Assembly: GCA_046350295.1 (NCBI GenBank)
Contig: JAXMAR010000073.1
Span: 1 to 20,232 of the forward strand
DNA from: JAXMAR01 sp046350295
GTDB taxonomy: Bacteria > Planctomycetota > Planctomycetia > Gemmatales > Gemmataceae
Direction: 5' to 3'
Length of the DNA: 20,232 nucleotides
The position numbers were made by a program, and so were the translations under genes. Shown piece by piece: positions 1-6,581 of the stretch; the stretch's first letter is position 1, and every line of letters begins with the position of its first letter. Under the pieces are notes generated by a model. That model had not been told where the DNA came from and searched no databases. It worked only from the letters and a program-made list of their open reading frames with translations.

Positions 1-1359
1 GCCAAGAAGTGGGCGACCGGCGTCGCCACCTCCACCGACCTCATTCACTGGGAGAAATATCCCGGCAATCCACTGCAACCGATCGAGGAAAACAAGTCGA
101 GCGGCATCGTGGTACATGATGGCAAAGCATTCCGCTTCTACACGATGCACCCTGAAGTCTACCTGCACGTCGCGGCAGAACCGAAAACGACCGACAAGCG
201 CGGCGAAGTCGTTCTGACCGACGACGCGCTCAAGATTCACCGCGAAGCCCTCGTCTTCGACGGCCACAACGACCTGCCCTACAAGATCCGCGAGAAGGAC
301 GACCCCTTCTTCCGCCGCTACGACCTGACCAAGCTTCAGCCCGCCCTGCACACCGATATCCCGCGCCTCATGAAGGGTGGCGTCGGCGCGCAGTTCTGGT
401 CCGCCTATGTGGCCGCCGAAACGGCCAAGGACCACACCGCGGTCAAGCAGACGCTCGAGCAGATCGACACCATCCATCGCTTGATCAAGACCTACCCGGA
501 CACCTTCGCCCTCGCCCTGACGGCCGACGACGTGGAGCGCATCCACAAGGAGGGGAAGATCGCCTCCTTGATCGGCCTGGAAGGGGGCCACTCGATCGAC
601 AACTCACTCGGCGTCCTGCGCATGCTGCACCGGCTCGGCGCCCGCTACATGACGCTGACCCACTCCGACAACCTCGACTGGGCTGACGCTGCCACCGACA
701 CGCCACGGCTCAAGGGCCTCAGCCCGTTCGGCGAGCGCGTCGTCCACGAGATGAACCGCCTCGGCATGCTCGTCGACATCTCCCACGTCTCCGCCGACAC
801 GATGCGGCACGTCCTCAAGGTGGCCAAGGCCCCGGTCATCGCCTCCCACTCGAGCGCCTTCGCCCTCGCCGACCACCCGCGCAATGTGCCGGACGATGTC
901 CTCAAGCTGGTAGCCAGGAACCGCGGCGTCGTCATGGTCAACTTCTACCCCGGCTTCATCACGCCGGAAGGCGCCCGCGCCATGAAATCGATGTTCGAGA
1001 GCTACCGCGAGCTACAGAAGAAGTACCCCAAGAAGGAAGAGTTCCAGGAAGCCTGGGGCGCCTGGAAGAAAGCGCATCCGTTTCCGCGCGGGAGCGTCCA
1101 CGATGTCGTCGACCACATCGAGCACATCATTAAGACCGCCGGTATCGACCACGTCGGCCTAGGCTCCGACTACGACGGCATCGGCTCGACGCCCAAGCAG
1201 CTCGATGACGTGTCGTACTACCCATACATCACGCAGGAGCTGTTGAGCCGCGGCTACAAACGCGATGAGATCGTGAAGGTGCTCGGCGGCAACACGCTGC
1301 GCGTGATACGCGAGGCGGAAGCGGCGGCGCGGACGTTACGAGATGCGCGGAAGGAGTGA
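1..1359 (+). CDS. Glycoside-hydrolase-like C-terminus fused in frame to M19 membrane dipeptidase (5' partial)
   Basis: The frame is open from the first base, so the gene begins upstream of the window; the GTG at 109 is only an internal codon. The first ~60 codons (STDLIHWEKYPGNP, then SSGIVVHDGKAFRFYTMH) resemble the end of a GH43/GH32-like beta-propeller. From about base 205 the protein is a peptidase M19 (renal dipeptidase) domain, a zinc amidohydrolase that cleaves dipeptides. All expected metal or substrate residues are visible: H-N-D in DGHNDLP (base 265), the Glu of EGGHS, the His of DISHVS, the His of SHSS, the Arg of DHPRN and the Asp of GSDYDG. The M19 domain looks full length and ends normally at TGA. 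What is unusual is the lack of a stop or new start between the two domains. Any signal peptide would lie outside the window. The M19 call is certain; the upstream domain call rests on a short stretch. Confidence 0.88.
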   Translation, partial: AKKWATGVATSTDLIHWEKYPGNPLQPIEENKSSGIVVHDGKAFRFYTMHPEVYLHVAAEPKTTDKRGEVVLTDDALKIHREALVFDGHNDLPYKIREKDDPFFRRYDLTKLQPALHTDIPRLMKGGVGAQFWSAYVAAETAKDHTAVKQTLEQIDTIHRLIKTYPDTFALALTADDVERIHKEGKIASLIGLEGGHSIDNSLGVLRMLHRLGARYMTLTHSDNLDWADAATDTPRLKGLSPFGERVVHEMNRLGMLVDISHVSADTMRHVLKVAKAPVIASHSSAFALADHPRNVPDDVLKLVARNRGVVMVNFYPGFITPEGARAMKSMFESYRELQKKYPKKEEFQEAWGAWKKAHPFPRGSVHDVVDHIEHIIKTAGIDHVGLGSDYDGIGSTPKQLDDVSYYPYITQELLSRGYKRDEIVKVLGGNTLRVIREAEAAARTLRDARKE

Positions 1360-1398
1360 AGAAAAACGAAGGCGATTTTGAGCACATCCGCTCGGCCA

Positions 1399-1638
1399 TT
1401 AAGCAGCCGGTGAGTTTTTTCCGACCCCCTTATGGGATCGCCTCCGCCCTTTCTTTGAAAGGTCATTTTGCAGTATCTTTTGCACCCACAGAAGATCCTC
1501 CAGGACCTTCGGGTCGGCTTTGCCCGCCGGCTCCGTTGCGATTTGCTCTCTCACCCAGAGATCCAATTCTGCTTTGTTTTTTCTGAGCGCTCGCGCTAGC
1601 TCGCGCTTGATTTCGCTCAGCTTCTTCGGTCCGATCAT
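1399..1638 (-). CDS. 79-residue basic helical protein of unknown function, distal gene of the IS-split operon
   Basis: Not recognised as a named family. The ATG at 1638 is preceded by GGGGAG at a good Shine-Dalgarno distance. The protein is Lys/Arg/Glu-rich, predicted mostly helical, with a basic tail (KKGRRRSHKG) and no visible helix-turn-helix, signal peptide or membrane segment. Before the IS insertion, the stop codon of the upstream metallopeptidase gene overlapped this start as ATGA, so the two were probably translationally coupled and may work together. It converges on the dipeptidase gene, 39 bases away. The frame stays open upstream into the IS element, but that extension is not conserved-looking coding sequence. 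It may now depend on transcription from the IS, since its native operon promoter lies beyond the 1445-bp insertion. Confidence 0.6.
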   Translation of the reverse strand: MIGPKKLSEIKRELARALRKNKAELDLWVREQIATEPAGKADPKVLEDLLWVQKILQNDLSKKGRRRSHKGVGKNSPAA

Positions 1639-1705
1639 AGTATTCTCCCCAACAACTCGCGCAGGCTGTGAAGCAATCGTATCGCGTGAGCTGATTCCAT
1701 CACTG
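1635..1705 (-). pseudogene. 3' remnant (about 22 codons) of the IS-interrupted ImmA/IrrE-like gene
   Basis: When the IS and one ACTG copy are removed, the frame of the upstream metallopeptidase fragment continues without a stop through this segment (VMESAHAIRLLHSLRELLGRIL). It ends at a TGA that overlaps the ATG of the 79-residue gene. The uninterrupted frame and the ATGA overlap are the evidence that this is the missing C-terminus, giving a reconstructed protein of about 164 residues. Confidence 0.75.
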
Positions 1706-1733
1706 TGAAGTGGACCCCATTCTCTAGACCACG
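1706..1733 (+). repeat. IS3 terminal inverted repeat, orfB-distal end
   Basis: This end begins TGAAGTGGACCCCA, followed by an AT-rich centre and GACCACG. It pairs with 3123-3150, with mismatches confined to a central block of five positions. Confidence 0.92.
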
Positions 1734-1751
1734 AAATGACCATCCAAAGGT

Positions 1752-1791
1752 AGAGGCGAAGCCTCTTTCTTCGTCGGCCCCCAGGGCCGAC
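1752..1791. repeat. Two small perfect hairpins near the IS 3' end
   Basis: AGAGGC-GAA-GCCTCT (1752-1766) and GTCGGCCC-CCA-GGGCCGAC (1773-1791) lie between the orfB stop and the terminal inverted repeat. Either could form a stable stem in the orfB transcript. They are not followed by a T-run in the orfB direction, so they may protect or structure the mRNA rather than terminate it. The pairing is directly visible; the function is unknown. Confidence 0.55.
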
Positions 1792-1799
1792 CGCTTGAG

Positions 1800-2759
1800 T
1801 CAATTCCTCGCGGTGATCCCTTCGCCACGGGTGCGGGCTGGGCGGAGCGTAGCGGCCTGGAGCGCAGCGACAGGCCGCGGAGCGGAGCCCAGCCCGCACC
1901 CGTGCGCTCGATACGATCCCCGACTCACGCCCTCCTCCTTTGTCCCCTTCGTCGCCGAGCCGCCCCGGTAGACCTCGAGCGGCGTTCGATAGGCCAACGC
2001 CTGATGCGGCCGCTCCTCGCAGTAGAACTTCAGGTACGCCGCCAAGCCAGCATGGCACTCGGCGCCGTTCGCGTAGTCCTTCAGGTAGACCTCCTCGTAC
2101 TTCACCGATCGCCACAGCCGCTCCACGAACACGTTGTCCAACGCCCGCCCGCGTCCATCCATGCTGATCGCCACCCCGGCCGCCTCCAGCCGCCCCGTGA
2201 ACTCTCGGCTCGTGTACTGCACCCCTTGGTCGGTGTTGAAGATCGCCGGCCGACCCCGAGCGAGCGCCTCGTCCAGCGCCTCCAGGCAGAAGTCCGTGTC
2301 CAAGCTATTCGACAGTCGCCACGCCAAGACACAGCGGCTGTACCAGTCGAGAATCGCCGTCAGATACAAGTACCCCGAACGCAATGGCACATAGGTGATG
2401 TCGGCGCTCCAAACGTGATCCGGCCGCGTGATTTCCAGGTTCCGCAGCAGGTACGGATACTTGTGACATAGGACTGTCACTGTCGTTCGCGGCTTGGGAT
2501 AGATCGCCTCCAGACCCATCAACCGCATCAGCCGCTGCACACGCTTGCGATTGACCGCCTCTCCCTCACGCTGCAGCCACGCTGTCATTCGCCGGCTGCC
2601 ATAGAACGGCGTGAGGAGATACTGCTCGTCGATCCGACGCATCAACGCCAGGTTCGCCGCCGTCTCCGCCGCCGCTTCGTAGTACAAGGTCGAGCGATTG
2701 AGCCCCAGCAACTCACACTGCCGCCGCACGCTCAGCCACGCATGCTTCGGCTCGATCAA
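1800..2759 (-). CDS. IS3-family transposase OrfB (DDE integrase catalytic domain)
   Basis: Catalytic half of an IS3-type transposase, 319 residues from a TTG at 2759. It has the HTH_21-like region (FYGSRRMTAWL, around residue 52) and then the rve/RNase H-like core with the D-D-E triad at Asp120 (WSADITYV), Asp177 (FNTDQGVQYTS) and Glu213 (NVFVERLWRSVKYEEV). The family-typical HQALAYRTPLEVY end follows. The frame then runs about 50 residues further than usual, through a long palindrome, so the tail is probably a late extension. It is most likely expressed as an OrfAB fusion by -1 frameshifting at the A9 run: the -1 frame is open from there into this ORF, with no strong ribosome binding site at the TTG. 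Confidence 0.95.
   Translation of the reverse strand: MIEPKHAWLSVRRQCELLGLNRSTLYYEAAAETAANLALMRRIDEQYLLTPFYGSRRMTAWLQREGEAVNRKRVQRLMRLMGLEAIYPKPRTTVTVLCHKYPYLLRNLEITRPDHVWSADITYVPLRSGYLYLTAILDWYSRCVLAWRLSNSLDTDFCLEALDEALARGRPAIFNTDQGVQYTSREFTGRLEAAGVAISMDGRGRALDNVFVERLWRSVKYEEVYLKDYANGAECHAGLAAYLKFYCEERPHQALAYRTPLEVYRGGSATKGTKEEGVSRGSYRAHGCGLGSAPRPVAALQAATLRPARTRGEGITARN
1826..1904. repeat. 79-nt palindromic element with perfect 18-bp arms
   Basis: The arms CACGGGTGCGGGCTGGGC (1826-1843) and its exact reverse complement (1887-1904) enclose an inner partial stem (GCGGCCTG with CAGGCCGC). It lies inside the C-terminal extension of orfB (residues ~286-312), downstream of the catalytic core. It resembles a REP/MITE-like palindromic unit inserted in or captured by the IS. 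The pairing is directly visible; its nature is inference. Confidence 0.8.
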
Positions 2760-2772
2760 CCCACGCCGGGCC

Positions 2773-3057
2773 TCAGCCGAAACACGCAGCTTTTTTTTTG
2801 ATCCACTCCAGCTCCATCTTCAGCCGACCGATCTGCTCATAGAGTTCGGCCACCTCGCTGTCGTCACGCCGCTGACTCTCTCCCGGCTTGGCGAACAACT
2901 CCTCGGCGCCATCCACAAGCCGCCGCTTCCACTTGGCGATCTGCGCCGGATGCACGCCGAACTGGCTCCCCAGCTCGGCCATCGTGTGCACCTCCTTCAC
3001 CGCCGCCAACGCCACCTTCGCAATGAACTCCGCCTTGTGCTTCCGCTTCCGAGGCAT
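2773..3057 (-). CDS. IS3-family transposase OrfA (helix-turn-helix and leucine zipper)
   Basis: 94-residue DNA-binding half of the IS3 transposase. The ATG at 3057 has a consensus AGGAGG six bases upstream. The N-terminal helix-turn-helix (FIAKVALAAVKEVHTMAELGSQFGV, then HPAQIAKWKRR) binds the terminal repeats, and a heptad-like segment (VAELYEQIGRLKMELEWIKK) follows for oligomerisation. The gene ends just after nine consecutive A residues, where ribosomes are expected to slip into the orfB frame. Translated alone, this product usually acts as a regulator of transposition in the family. Confidence 0.94.
   Translation of the reverse strand: MPRKRKHKAEFIAKVALAAVKEVHTMAELGSQFGVHPAQIAKWKRRLVDGAEELFAKPGESQRRDDSEVAELYEQIGRLKMELEWIKKKAACFG
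2791..2799 (-). other. A9 slippery run, putative -1 programmed frameshift site joining orfA to orfB
   Basis: On the coding strand the sequence reads ATC AAA AAA AAA GCT in the orfA frame. A -1 shift enters a frame that is open through KKLRVSAEARRGLIEPKH into OrfB with no stop. IS3 elements normally use A-rich slippery sites at this position. Confidence 0.8.
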
Positions 3058-3122
3058 CCCTGTCCTCCTGGCCCACGGCCTTCCCAGGCTGGCTCTCCAC
3101 CAGCCCTTTTTCTATCCATTCC

Positions 3123-3150
3123 CGTGGTCCAGTTTTTGGGGTCCACTTCA
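3123..3150 (-). repeat. IS3 terminal inverted repeat, orfA-proximal end
   Basis: Read on the minus strand it begins TGAAGTGGACCCCA, the same 14 bases as the other end, and closes with CTGGACCACG. The direct repeat ACTG abuts it at 3151-3154. Confidence 0.92.
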
Positions 3151-3578
3151 ACTGCCTCGAATGCGTCAAAACACGCCTTGGCGAAAAGCGACTCGCGATC
3201 TCCCTCCATCTCCGCGAGCAGCGAACCGATCAGCGATGCGAGAATCTCCTCCGTGCGCGGGTGCAGTGATCGCTTGGAGATCCGTCCCACACGAGCGTCG
3301 CGAAGCAACAGTTGGTGTCCCCTCTCGTGCGCCATAGCGGCAGCAAGGGAGAAGTCATCCGGGTCGGCATCTCGCTCGAACGCCTCTGCGAAGACCACAA
3401 TCCGGTCCTCAGTCTCCTTGCTCGCCTTTTGATACTGCGCCCCGCCGCTTCGGCTTCTTTCATGACGATACTCTACCGCGCCCGTGAATCCAAGCGCGTC
3501 GGCAAGGCGCCGGATCCGAGCAAGGCGGCCGCGTCTCTCGGGCGCCGAAATGGGCGGGAGCGGTAGCTTTTCCGGCAT
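3151..3578 (-). pseudogene. ImmA/IrrE-like zinc metallopeptidase gene, 5' part, interrupted by the IS3 element
   Basis: The first 143 codons from the ATG at 3578 encode a soluble protein with HERGH at residues 84-88, a HExxH zinc motif. Downstream, RTEEILASLIGSLL (residues 109-121) is placed like the third-ligand glutamate helix of ImmA/IrrE (DUF955-type) peptidases. Such enzymes often cleave a repressor or antitoxin-like partner. The IS cuts the gene after codon 142. The interrupted frame runs on into the IS as EVDPKNWTTGMDRK and stops at 2997, so a chimaeric protein with an intact HExxH could still be made. The rest of the native C-terminus is at 1635-1705. There is no strong Shine-Dalgarno before the ATG. 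The family call is by motif only, so moderately sure. Confidence 0.72.
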
Positions 3579-3667
3579 GCCGATATTCTACTGCGATTAA
3601 GCCGGAAGTCGCAGCGCGTGACAGCGGAGATCGAGGTTCAAATAGAATAAGCTGAAAGGCCCGACTC

Positions 3668-5047
3668 ATGCCACCCCTCCTCATCCTCAACACTGTCGCC
3701 CTCCCCCTCAAGCACCTCTCGCTCGCTCCGCGCCTCGCCGCTCTCGCCACCGAAACCGGCCAGCGCCCTCTCGCCGAAACCATCCCCGCCGTCACCTGCT
3801 CCGCACAGGCCACCATGCTCACCGGCAAGTCGCCGCGCGAGCACGGTATCGTCGGCAACGGCTGGCTTTACCGCGACACCATGGAGGTCCGCTTCTGGCA
3901 GCAGTCCAACCGCCTGCTCCAGGCCGAACCGGTCTATGCCACCGCCCGCCGCCGCGCGAAAGAACGTGGCCGCTCCTTCCGCTGCGCCAAGCTCTTCTGG
4001 TGGTTCAACCAGGGAGCGGACGTCGACATCAGCGTCACCCCCAAGCCCCACTACGGCGCCGACGGCAACAAGGCCTTCGATATCCTCGCCTCCCCCGAAG
4101 ACCTCGAAGCCCATCTCAAGCAGAAGCTAGGCCGGTTCCCGTTCCAGACGTTCTGGGGACCGATGGCGGGCCTCGCGTGCTCGGAATGGATCGCCCGTTG
4201 CGGCGCCGAAGTCCTCAACCTTCCCCCTGCCCCGCCCGATCTGACGCTCGTCTACCTGCCGCACCTCGACTACGACACGCAGAAGCTCGGCCCGGAACAT
4301 TGCGACTGGGCCAAGCTCCTCGGCGAACTCGACCGCGCCTGTGCCCCTCTTCTGGACGTCGCCAAGCAGAAAGGTCTCCAGGTCTGGGTCGTCAACGAGT
4401 ACACCCATTTGCAAGTCGATGGCCCGGTCTACATCAACCGCTTCCTGCGCGAGGAAGGCTGGCTCAGTTCCCGTCGTGGCCCCTTCGGCGAGCAACTCGA
4501 CGCCTTCGCCAGCCGCGCCTTCGCCGTCTGCGACCACCAGATCGCCCATGTCTACGTCAATGACCCGGCCGACGTCCCGCGCCTGCGCGATCAACTCGGG
4601 GAGCTTTCCGGCGTCGGCCGCATCCTCGCCGGAGACGAGCGCGCCGAAATCGGCCTCGACCATCCACGCGCCGGCGACATCGTCCTTCTTTCCGAGCCGC
4701 GGACCTGGTTCGCCTACCCCTTCTGGCTCGACGACCGACTCGCGCCGGACTACGCCCGCACCGTCGACATTCATCGCAAGCCGGGCTACGACCCATGCGA
4801 GTTGTTCTTCGATCCTACGCTGTGGTGGCCCAAGGGCCGCGCCATGCGCCGCTTGCTTCAGAAGAAGCTCGGCTTCCGCACCCTCTTCGACGTGATTCCG
4901 CTCGACGCCTCTCTCGTCAAAGGCAGCCACGGCCTGTCGGTCAGCGCGGATAGCGATAAGCCGGTCTTGATCGGTCTCGGCGCCGGAGAAGCGATGGGTC
5001 AGGCCGCCGTGCGCGACAGAATCCTGGAGGCTCTTGACCTGGGATAA
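3668..5047 (+). CDS. Alkaline phosphatase superfamily (type I phosphodiesterase/nucleotide pyrophosphatase-like) protein
   Basis: 459 residues, no signal peptide, probably cytoplasmic. The ATG has GAAAGG upstream at workable spacing. The fold is indicated by PAVTCSAQATMLTGKSPREHGIVGNGW (residues ~40-66), where Thr43 aligns with the nucleophile threonine of nucleotide pyrophosphatases, and by VYLPHLDYDTQKLGP, HRKPGYDPCELFFD and KGSHG. By eye, several metal ligands differ from the canonical set: Asn8 where the first Asp is expected, Gln for His in LDYDTQ, and NEY in place of S-D-H. The substrate cannot be named; such proteins hydrolyse phosphodiesters or phosphomonoesters. It is divergent from the metallopeptidase gene, with 89 bases between them, and is not obviously in an operon. 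Confidence 0.85.
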   Translation: MPPLLILNTVALPLKHLSLAPRLAALATETGQRPLAETIPAVTCSAQATMLTGKSPREHGIVGNGWLYRDTMEVRFWQQSNRLLQAEPVYATARRRAKERGRSFRCAKLFWWFNQGADVDISVTPKPHYGADGNKAFDILASPEDLEAHLKQKLGRFPFQTFWGPMAGLACSEWIARCGAEVLNLPPAPPDLTLVYLPHLDYDTQKLGPEHCDWAKLLGELDRACAPLLDVAKQKGLQVWVVNEYTHLQVDGPVYINRFLREEGWLSSRRGPFGEQLDAFASRAFAVCDHQIAHVYVNDPADVPRLRDQLGELSGVGRILAGDERAEIGLDHPRAGDIVLLSEPRTWFAYPFWLDDRLAPDYARTVDIHRKPGYDPCELFFDPTLWWPKGRAMRRLLQKKLGFRTLFDVIPLDASLVKGSHGLSVSADSDKPVLIGLGAGEAMGQAAVRDRILEALDLG

Positions 5048-5137
5048 TGGGCGCCTGCTTTCGAGTTCAAAAACGGTCTCAAGACGATTCGTCTCACGCT
5101 TTTCTGAGGCGCGGACGACGCAAGGCGATGAGGGAGC

Positions 5138-5156
5138 ATGAGTTAATTCGACTCAT
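5138..5156. repeat. Short perfect dyad between convergent genes
   Basis: ATGAGT, seven-base AT-rich loop, ACTCAT. It lies in the 141-base gap between two genes that end facing each other. It could be a weak bidirectional transcription stop or a protein site. No U-run follows, and nothing else was recognised in this gap. Confidence 0.3.
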
Positions 5157-5188
5157 CTCACGACCCCCTCACACCCGAAAACGGTCCG

Positions 5189-6470
5189 TTAGCGCTTGCC
5201 GATGCAATAGAGATGCTGGTCGTTCCGCAAGAATAACTGCCCGTCGCTGACCGCGAGCGACGCGTTCGAGCGGCTTTTGTCGTCGTCGAACACGTTGTGG
5301 GCCAGCGGCTCGAACTTCTCCTTCGCCCCGACCCTCTTCGCCGCGACGACGTAGACCCCCTTGAACTGCGACACGAAGTAAAGCTTGCCATCGGCCAGGA
5401 TCGGCGACGCCCAGATGCGGCCCACGTCCGGGCCGAGGCGATGCTCGACGCTTTTGCCCGTCTCCGCGTCCTGGAAGTGCAACGCGCCTCCCGATTCGCT
5501 CACCCAGTAGAGAGTCCCGTCGAGGTAGATCGGGGAGGAGGCGTTGGAGCCCTTGGCGGTGCGCCAGAGGACATGGGTCTTGGTCACGTCGCCGCGCCCG
5601 CCCGCCTTGATCGCCAGCGACGTGCCGCCACCGCCGACCGCGTAGACGATACCGTTGTGGGTCACGACGCTGGGGACGACATAGCCGCCGTGCCCCGCCG
5701 CGGCTCCACAGTTCCTTGCCTGAGTCGGGATCGAAGCCGGCCACGCGTCCCTGCATGCTGAGCGCCAGCTCCTGGCTTCCGTCAGGTGTCGTCACCAAAA
5801 TCGGCGTACCCCAGGCGGCGCCGACCTTGGGCGCCCGCCATTTCTCTATGCCGTCCGCCTTGTCCAGCGCGATCAGGGCATTGCTCTCGATGCTGGCGTT
5901 GATGATCAGCAGGTTCTTGTAGAACATGGGCGACGCGCCGGAGCCCCAGCCGTTGATCCCTTTGCCCACCAGCACGTGCCAGATCTGCTTGCCGTCGAGG
6001 TCAAAGCAATAGACGCCCGATTTGCCGAAGAAGACGTAGAGCTTCTCCCCATCCGTGATCGGCGTGCTCGGCGCATATCCCTGATAGGCGCCTTCGCCGG
6101 CGTAGTTGTGCTCGGGCAGGATCGGCTCGAACTCCTTGGACCAGAGGACCGAGCCATCCGTCCGGTCGAGGCAGACGATATGGCGGCGCAGGTTTTCCTG
6201 CTTGCCCGGGTCCTTCGTGTCCAGGCCATAGCCGGAATAGCAGGTGACGAAGACGCGCTTGCCGAGGATGATCGGCGATGACGCTCCGGCGCCGGGGAGC
6301 TTCACCTTCCAGGCGATGTTCTCTTTCGCGGACCACCTCACAGGCAGACCGGTTTCGGCGCTCACCCCCTGGCCGGTCGGGCCGCGGAACTGACGCCAGT
6401 CGGCGCTGCTCGCCGCACTGGTCCCGACCATGACAAGAAACACACCTGTGATGCGCTGAAAGAATCGCAT
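5189..6470 (-). pseudogene. Secreted PQQ-like beta-propeller protein (BamB-like), frameshifted
   Basis: The ATG at 6470 is preceded by GGGGGAG. The N-terminus MRFFQRITGVFLVMVGTSAASSA is a signal peptide, so the product acts in the periplasm or outside. The mature protein starts DWRQFRGPTGQG and contains repeated propeller blades (GVYCFDLDGKQIW, GRVAGFDPDSGKELW, YAVGGGGTSLAIKAGG, ALHFQDAETGK). The frame that starts the protein loses sense after GKELWSRGG. Coherent sequence resumes one frame over (GGYVVPSVVTHNGIVYAVG) and runs to the stop at 5189. Removing one G from the GGGG run (plus-strand C at 5693-5696) restores a continuous 426-residue protein. Either the gene is broken or there is a base-calling error in a homopolymer. 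Function within this broad family is unknown; the gene follows the efflux outer membrane gene on the same strand after 111 bases. Confidence 0.85.
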
Positions 6471-6581
6471 GGAACTCCCCCCGGAGTGGCACACGCGGGC
6501 CGAACATCGGCGCGGTTGTGCCCTTCCACGAATTCTATTCGGCGCTCTCGGCTCCGATTTGGATTTCTGGTCGCGGGAAGA

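Larger units (their letters stand above)
1706..3150 (-). mobile_element. IS3-family insertion sequence, 1445 bp, apparently intact ends
   Basis: The element starts TG and ends CA, has 28-bp imperfect terminal inverted repeats (23 of 28 positions match by eye) and is flanked by the 4-bp direct repeat ACTG (1702-1705 and 3151-3154). It carries orfA (helix-turn-helix plus leucine zipper) and orfB (DDE integrase core) in the order and frame relation typical of IS3, with an A9 run at the orfA end for -1 frameshifting. Catalytic residues are present, so it may still be active. It interrupts an ImmA/IrrE-like metallopeptidase gene. The precise duplication and lack of decay suggest a fairly recent insertion. 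The subgroup cannot be assigned without a database comparison. Confidence 0.95.

Noticed and set aside
1399..2115. A 238-codon minus-strand frame running from within the IS into the small host gene
   Set aside because: The first ~159 codons cross orfB in another frame, the IS end and host flank. Only the last 79 codons, from an ATG with its own ribosome binding site, look like a gene.
2791..2799. Run of nine T on the plus strand as a terminator tail
   Set aside because: No GC-rich stem precedes it. On the coding strand it is the A9 run at the orfA-orfB junction, expected as a frameshift site.
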